Source: Acholoe squamosa (Eukaryota > Annelida > Polychaeta > Phyllodocida > Polynoidae). From it: 64,000 nucleotides of DNA. The number at the start of each line of letters is the position of its first letter. Within the stretch, counting starts at the first letter, position 1. Positions 57,992 through 64,000 of this stretch are shown piece after piece. A program made the translations under genes and the position numbers. The notes under the pieces were generated by a model, which did not search any database, was not told the origin of the DNA, and saw only the letters and a list, made by a program, of their open reading frames with translations. Location: the NCBI GenBank assembly GCA_949317995.1, contig OX439044.1, forward strand, positions 25,926,733-25,990,732, read 5' to 3'.

Positions 57992-59368
57992 ATGGCGGAG
58001 GCAAGGATAACGGGAACAGACTCATTGAAATTGGAAGGAGAAGGAGTTGGTCGGGGGACCCTCTTGGAAGTAGTGGACGAGGAGGTGACAATCAGAAGAC
58101 CCACAGAAAGCAGACCTGGGGAACCATACCCCGAAAGGCAGGAGGAGCCTATGGATCGGAATTGGACGGGGGAAGGCAACCAGGTAGAGGTGGGAGGAGG
58201 GCGTGCAAGTCCCGTAAACGACTTCAGATGGCCATGGGAGAAGGAGGAGGTGGAGAGGGAGATACCCCGGAGGCCTAGCCGGGGGAGGCGCCAACCCAGA
58301 GGCAAGACTGAAAATACTTCAAGCATGACTCGGAGGAGATTGGAGGAAGGGTCAGAGGATTGGACGGAGGAGGAGTGGGACCAGCTCCTAGAGACTCTCT
58401 CAAAGCATAGGAAGATGAAACCGGCAGCGGAGGGACGGGAGGAAGGAAGAGGGACGGAGGGCCCTGACAACAAGGGAGAGGGGATGACGGTAAAAAAAGA
58501 GGTGATCGGGGGAGAGCAGCCATCAGTGGATGAAACCCGGTTACCTGCGTTGCCGTCCCTATCTGGCGGAGCTGACGGCGAAGTGAGTGCAAAAGGAAAG
58601 CCGGTGGTTAAACCCACAAAATACGACGGGACGGGGGATCTAGGCGATTACCTCAACCACTTCGACCTGTGTGTGAAGGTGAATGGATGGGACGAGGCTG
58701 AGGCCGGCATGTTCCTAGGGCTGAGTTTGGCGGGGGCCGCTCGGAGGCTGTTGAACGGCAGAAAACCTGCTACGCCGGAAGGGTACACCGAACTCCGGAA
58801 GGCGCTGGTCGAAAGGTTCGAGCCCACCAATCAAGAAGAGACCTATAAAGCTGTCCTCCGCACCAGGGTACGGAGGAAGGGGGAGGCGTTGCAAGAATTG
58901 AGGGAGGATCTGATGAAGTACACCCGACTAGCTTACCCCGAGGCCGACGCCCGAACTACAGACACCCTGGTTTTGGACAGATTCCTGCTATGTTTGGATA
59001 ATCCTCTAAGACAATGGGTCTATCAGTCACAGCCAAAGGACCTACAAGCTGCCGTCATGACAGCCGTGGGGGCAGAAGCCTACCTGAAGGTGGAGCAGGA
59101 AACATCGCAGAGGGTTAGGACCGCTGATGCGTCGGTAAATGAGCATCTCAAAACCAACACCGACAGGATGGATAAAATGGTGGAGCTAATGGACCGTATG
59201 GCTAAGAAGATGGAGGAGCCTCTCTCTACCGAGAAGAAGAGGCGGAGTACTGCCTGCTATGGGTGCGGTCAGGAAGGGCATTTCAAGCGGGAGTGCCCCA
59301 ACAGGAGAACTGACAAACCTGGGGGGGCCCCCGAGACGGGAAAGGATGTTATTCCATCGGGAAACTAG
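57992..59368 (+). CDS. gag: Gag polyprotein of Ty3/Gypsy element
   Basis: 458 residues. Residues 1-190 are acidic, Glu/Arg/Gly-rich and probably disordered. From about residue 205 the capsid-type region carries YDGTGDLGDYLNHFDLCVKV and GLSLAGAARRLLNG, as in retrotransposon gag capsids. A zinc knuckle CYGCGQEGHFKREC (CX2CX4HX4C) lies at residues 422-435, for packaging the RNA. The start is the first ATG after the primer site, in a GAGATGG context. The frame ends with TAG at 59366, immediately after the slippery heptamer. Long antisense ORFs here are composition artefacts. Confidence 0.9.
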   Translation: MAEARITGTDSLKLEGEGVGRGTLLEVVDEEVTIRRPTESRPGEPYPERQEEPMDRNWTGEGNQVEVGGGRASPVNDFRWPWEKEEVEREIPRRPSRGRRQPRGKTENTSSMTRRRLEEGSEDWTEEEWDQLLETLSKHRKMKPAAEGREEGRGTEGPDNKGEGMTVKKEVIGGEQPSVDETRLPALPSLSGGADGEVSAKGKPVVKPTKYDGTGDLGDYLNHFDLCVKVNGWDEAEAGMFLGLSLAGAARRLLNGRKPATPEGYTELRKALVERFEPTNQEETYKAVLRTRVRRKGEALQELREDLMKYTRLAYPEADARTTDTLVLDRFLLCLDNPLRQWVYQSQPKDLQAAVMTAVGAEAYLKVEQETSQRVRTADASVNEHLKTNTDRMDKMVELMDRMAKKMEEPLSTEKKRRSTACYGCGQEGHFKRECPNRRTDKPGGAPETGKDVIPSGN

Positions 59369-59402
59369 AACCGACCTCTACCCAAGGCCAGGTACAGGTC
59401 GG
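59359..59402 (+). promoter_or_regulatory. gag-pol -1 ribosomal frameshift signal
   Basis: GGGAAAC (59359-59365) reads G GGA AAC in the gag frame and is followed at once by TAG. After a 5-nt spacer, CCGACCT (59371) pairs with AGGTCGG (59396) and, past a C-C mismatch, TACC with GGTA: 11 pairs with an 8-nt loop. The -1 frame then stays open into protease. Slippery site, spacer and stem all match known retroviral -1 signals. Confidence 0.85.
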
Positions 59403-62400
59403 GGGGATTGGGCCTATGAATATTGTGCAAGGAAGGCGAGAGAGGGGCGGCGGAGGACTAATAGTGGAAGGCAAGTTGGAGGGAGCCGTTATACAGATGC
59501 TGGTAGATACTGGCGCCTCACTAAACCTTATCTCCCACGGGTGGTGGGAACGACATGGGGGTGACCGGCCGCTCCAAGAAACGGGGGAAGTTGTCTTTTC
59601 GGTGGATGGAAGACCCCTGAAACTTAAAGGGGAGGTGCAGGCTTCATTACAATTGGGGACCAGGAGCACGAACGCGATGTTTATCGTGGGGGACACAGGG
59701 ACGGAAGGAATATTGGGCGCCGCCTTTCTACGAGAAAACCAGCTTGTGGTGGACGTGGCCAGGGGAAGATTAATCTGGACCCAACCAGAATCGTTGTGTC
59801 GAGTGGTGAGCACCCGCTCAGCAGTGGTCGGAGCGGGGGAGGAAGCATTCCTGGAAGGCGCGGTGATGGGTCGGTGGTTGGACGGTGGGAATGGCCTGAT
59901 AGAAAGTATGGCCGGGCACAAGGGTGAACCCCACTTCCTGGTGGGCAGAGGCCTGGTCCAGCCAATAAACAGAGAAACCTGGGTCAGGGTGCTGAACCCT
60001 GGGCTGGAACCGATCATCGTCTACAAGGATATGACTCTGGGTGGCATCCAACGGGTGGAAACGCCGGGAGAGGATCCGGGGGTGAACCCCGGAAGCTGGT
60101 GCCGTCGGGTGGAGGCTATGTCGCCGGAGGAGAAGAGAGGGCTTATAAGAGAGCTGGTGGAGGGAACAGAGCCAGACAGAAGAAAGGAGCTTGCGGGGTT
60201 ACTTAATCAACACCTGGCGGCCTTCCAGTGTCATAAGGGTGATAAGGGACACACCACTATGGCCCAACACCGAATAGATACGGGGGATCAACCCCCTATA
60301 AAGCAGCCCCCAAGACGCTTAGCCCCCCACCGAAGGGCCACGGTGGAAGAGGAGGTTGAGAAAATGTTGGAGGCAGGGGTAATCGAGCCTTCAGTAAGCC
60401 CATGGGCATCTCCGGTGGTGCTAGTGAAGAAGAAAGACGGGACAACCCGTTTCTGTGTGGACTATAGGCGGTTAAACAAAGCTACAGTGAAAGATGCCTA
60501 CCCTCTGCCCCGGGTGGAGGACTGCTTGGATACTATGGCGGGGGCCACCTGGTTCTCATCAATGGATCTTGCCAGTGGGTATTGGCAACTAGATGTAAGG
60601 GCGGAGGACAGAGAGAAGACAGCGTTCACCACCCACCGGGGGCTCTACCAATTCATCAGAATGCCGTTTGGGTTATGTAATGCCCCAGGGACGTTTGAGC
60701 GAGTGATGGAGGTTGCCATGCGGGGGCTTCAGTGGCGTACCTGTTTGGTATATTTAGACGACATTGTCGTGTTTGCCGAGTCCTTTGAACAGCATATGGA
60801 GAGGTTGGGCGAGGTACTACAAAGACTGGCGGAGGCCGGCCTTAAGATAAAACCCTCCAAATGCCAACTGGCCCGCCGGAGGATACTGTTTCTGGGGCAC
60901 CAGATCAGTGAGGCTGGGGTAGGGACCGACCCAGGCAAGGTGGAGGCTGTTCGGGGGTGGCCCCCACCACAGAATATCACAGAAGTGAGGAGTTTTCTCG
61001 GTCTGGCGGGGTATTATAGAGCCTTCATCCCCGACTTCTCAACTAAGGCTAAACCCCTCAGTTCTCTGGCGGAAAAGGGACGGCCTTTCAAGTGGACGCC
61101 GGAGTGTGAAAATGCCTTCGAGATACTGAAGCAGAAATTGATAGAAGCTCCTATCCTGGGGTTCCCCCGACCAGAAGGCCAGCTTATTATGGACACGGAC
61201 GCCAGTGATACGGGGTTGGGCACGGTGCTGGCACAAGAACAGGATGGGGAAGAGAGAGTATTGGCTTATGGCAGTCGCACCCTTAGCAAACCTGAGAGAA
61301 ACTATTGTGTTACGCGGCGGGAGTTGTTAGCCATCGTTTTTGGCCTCCGGAAATTCAGACACTATTTAGTGGGTCGGCCGGTGGTAGTGCGCACCGACCA
61401 TGCATCCCTTCGGTGGCTATTGGAGTTCAAAGAACCAGAGGGCCAGCTGGCGCGGTGGCTTCAGATCATAGGCACTTATGACATAGTGATACAACACCGA
61501 CCAGGAAAGGCCCATGGTAATGCGGATGGCCTATCCAGGACACCCTGTAAACAATGCGGCAGAGACCCTGAAGAAGACAGGCGGTGGTGTCGTGTCTTCA
61601 CAAGAGCTCAGAGTCAAGTGCTAGAAGGAGGGAACCGATCCCCCGCGGAGGGACCGGACCCTCCGGTGGGGCCGGCATGGGAAAAGCTGCAGAATGATGA
61701 CCCCCTTCTCAGGGAGGTACGGGGGTGGGTGGAAGGAGGAGAGGTCCCCACTGAAGCGGTAAGACGGGACTGGAGCTATGAGAAGAAGGCCTGGTATGCC
61801 CAGAGAGAGAGGCTGACAATACACAAGGGCGTGTTGGGCCGGAGGTGGATAGGGGAGGCGGGGTCGGCCCACTTCCAGATAGCAGTTCCCAAGCCTAACA
61901 GGAAAGATGTGCTGCAGGAGGTACACGGAGAACCACTGGCCGGACACCTAGGGCGTAACAAGACCATCAGGCGGGTACAGGGAGGATATTACTGGCCTGA
62001 ATTCCGGAGGGATGTCACCCGGTGGTGCGAGCAGTGTGAGCCGTGCCTGCGGCGGAAGGCAGCCCCCGCCCCCCACCGAGCTCCAATGGGACATGTTGGG
62101 GCTGGTCTACCACTCCAAAGGGTAGCCCTGGATGTGATGGGACCTCTGCCCCCGACCTCACGGGGTAATCAACACATTCTGGTAGCGGCCGACTATTTCA
62201 CTAAGTGGACGGAGGCCTATGCCATTCCCAATCAGGAAGCGCCCACCGTGGCAAGGAAGTTGGTGGAGGAGCTCATATGTCGGCTAGGGGCGCCGGTGGA
62301 GATTCACACCGATCAGGGCAAGAATTTCCAGTCGGGGTTGTTCAAGGAGATAGTAGCCTTGCTGGGGGTCAAACAAACAAGGACTTGCGCTTTTAGGCCT

Positions 62401-64000
62401 CAAAGTGATGGAATGGTGGAAAGAGCTAACCGGACCATTGAGGCATTACTGGCTACGGTGGTGGCCACCGACCAGCAGGATTGGGACCTGCAGCTCCCCT
62501 TTGTGATGGCCGCCTATAGGTCATCGGTGCATAGCTCCACCGGAGTATCGCCTAACATGATGATGTTGGGAAGGGAAACAACCGTCCCCCTGCATCTGAT
62601 CTACCCATTGGACCCACCCCCGAGGAATAAGGCTGGATACGTGGCTGAGGTCCAGGAGAAGATGGCACGGGCGTATGAGGCAGCTAGGAGTAACATAGGG
62701 AGGTCGGTGGCCCGCCAACGACGTAACTATGATGCGAGGGCGGAGGAGGGCCATCTGCCAACGGGATCCCAGGTCTTCTACTATCACCCCCTAAAGAAGA
62801 GAGGACTGTCACCCAAGTTGCAATGTTATTGGACCGGCCCGTGGACTGTGCAGGAGAGAATAGGGGATGCAGTGTACAAGATAAAGAGAGGCCGTGTAAC
62901 CAAGGTGGTACATTTTGATTCTATAAAGGAGGTCTGCCTGCCAGAGGAAGAGGATCTGGGGGATGAATGCAAGGAGATAGACCCGGCGGAGGAAGAGGTA
63001 GCCAACCCCGACCATGGAGCGGGGGATGGATCGCCGGGGGCTAAGGCGATACAGGCGATAATAAGGGACCCTAACCCCGGGCCGCGTGACCAAGCATACT
63101 TACCTGTTAAGATGGCTGAGGGTGGGGACAGCTGGTGGAAATGGTGGCGGGAGGAGGAGACTCGGGTGAGAGCAGAAGCTGCAATGGCCCACTGGAGGGG
63201 TGAACCCCCAGATGACGAACCCCCCCTGGATGAAGAATATTTATCCCCTCTGGAGGAGGAGACAGAAGAAACTAGGGAAAGAAACGAGTTCAAGAGGGCA
63301 GAGTGGGCCAGACGGAGGAAGGACCCAGAGAGATGTCGTATCTTAGGCAGGCATGCAGAGAGGTGGCGGGTCTATGAAATGCTAGAGGAGGCAGAGCACG
63401 ATAACGAACGGAACGAGGAGAGGGAGAGCCGTCTAGTAGCCCCGGGTCGCTTACCCCGGAGGCCTAAAACACCGCCTAAGGCGGAGGAGACGCCTAAGGT
63501 TGCGCCTACGTGTCTACACTTAGTACAGGCTGGGGTCACGGCACCGCCGGGCGCCTTCAGGCCTGCTACGCCGCCTAGCTCGGGGGACGGGCCTAAAACT
63601 CCGCCTAAAGCGTCGAGCGCGCCCTCTGCCGGAGTTATTGCCCCGCCAAAACCGGTGTTGCTACGAAACCAGAATGCGAGTGACGTCAATGAGGAGGGAG
63701 ACGACCACTATTTGAAGATAACAGTCACTTTCCCGATAGAAATGGCGGAGGACAGACGTGTTGTAATGAGGAAGGTGGAGGAGAGCTGTAGAAATGGTGT
63801 AACAGGGGACACACAAGCCGGGCGGGAGGAGAAAAAAAAAGGGCCAAGGGAGCGCGTAAAGAAAGACGGGGTTCACCGGGAGGGCCGCCGGAGGGAGAGA
63901 GGGGGCCGATCTCCACCCAAATCCTCGTCCTCACGGTCCCACAGCTGCCCTAGGCATGGGGGAAGGGAGAATGATAGAAATAAACACCGCCAACGGCCCA
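59365..64000 (+). CDS. pol: Pol polyprotein (protease, RT, RNase H, integrase), open to window end
   Basis: Expressed by -1 frameshift from gag; at least 1545 residues without a stop (numbered from 59365). Aspartic protease: LVDTGAS at about residue 46 and ILGAAFL near 115. Reverse transcriptase: SPVVLVKKKDG near 350, FSSMDLASGYWQ, MPFGLCNAP and the catalytic YLDD at 463. RNase H: DTDASDTGLG near 610 and RTDHAS near 676. Integrase: H-X6-H with CEQCEPC, then D at 923, D at 983 and E at 1019, giving D,D-35-E. The C-terminal SH3-like module has YWTGPWTV. No chromodomain. Beyond about residue 1190 a charged, Pro/Glu/Arg-rich tail of more than 350 residues continues past the window, with two PKTPPKA motifs and a basic Ser/Arg-rich stretch. 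All catalytic residues are present. Confidence 0.93.

Larger units (their letters stand above)
57562..64000 (+). mobile_element. Ty3/Gypsy LTR retrotransposon, truncated by window end
   Basis: 5' LTR, primer site, gag, frameshift signal and a pol frame with no stop over 4.6 kb. Domain order PR-RT-RNaseH-IN defines Ty3/Gypsy. GC content is well above its surroundings and no inactivating change was seen, so it looks young and possibly functional. The 3' LTR lies beyond the window. Confidence 0.93.

Noticed and set aside
57967..58617. 216-codon open frame antisense to gag, with other long antisense frames at 59349-60017, 61621-61947 and 62826-63293
   Set aside because: They mirror GC-rich gag/pol codons, have Ser/Pro/Leu-rich low-complexity products and no family features.

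Overview
This is animal nuclear DNA: an AT-rich, intron-containing, repeat-dense stretch. The mix of intron-encoded snoRNAs, a 5'TOP ribosomal-protein gene, Harbinger-like and hAT-like miniature elements, SINE/LINE tails and a Ty3/Gypsy retrotransposon suggests a marine invertebrate (lophotrochozoan or invertebrate deuterostome). I cannot name the species from sequence alone.

Layout. (1) 1-2300: a SINE-like repeat in reverse orientation, split by a 1.16-kb DNA element (4-bp target duplication ACAA) that itself carries a 0.7-kb TA-flanked element. (2) 2655-8714, minus strand: the complete ribosomal protein L15 gene, with four exons, a 204-aa product, a TOP start and a poly(A) signal. Its introns hold six copies of a C/D-box snoRNA of the SNORD27 (U27) type, all with the same 18S rRNA guide, plus a duplicated H/ACA-like segment and three small DNA transposons. 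(3) 9150-15770: Harbinger-like miniature elements and a large foldback element with 92-bp tandem repeats, broken by a LINE 3' fragment carrying an RNase H domain. (4) 15.8-24.4 kb: repeats and DNA elements, including a 1.9-kb hAT-like element with a 103-nt miRNA-like hairpin. (5) 24.4-26.6 kb, plus strand: GC-rich presumed promoter/5' exon and the first coding exon of an unrecognised gene (119 codons, strong splice donor). (6) 27-57 kb: probably intron or intergenic DNA with SINE-like copies, miniature elements, microsatellites, a 370-bp palindrome with a G-quadruplex motif in its loop, and a second satellite-filled foldback element at 53660-55392. (7) 57562 to the end: a GC-rich, apparently intact Ty3/Gypsy LTR retrotransposon (5' LTR, tRNA-Leu-type primer site, gag, -1 frameshift signal, pol open to the window edge).

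How the parts work together. RPL15 transcription should deliver both a 60S protein and the guide RNAs that methylate 18S rRNA near its 5' end, so one transcription unit serves both ribosomal subunits. In the retrotransposon, Gag is the default product and Gag-Pol is made by slippage at GGGAAAC directly before the gag stop, with a hairpin 5 nt downstream.

Both strands were read by eye. No homology search, folding program or transcript data was available, so repeat families are named by target duplication and termini, and small or divergent exons in the 27-57 kb stretch may have been missed.
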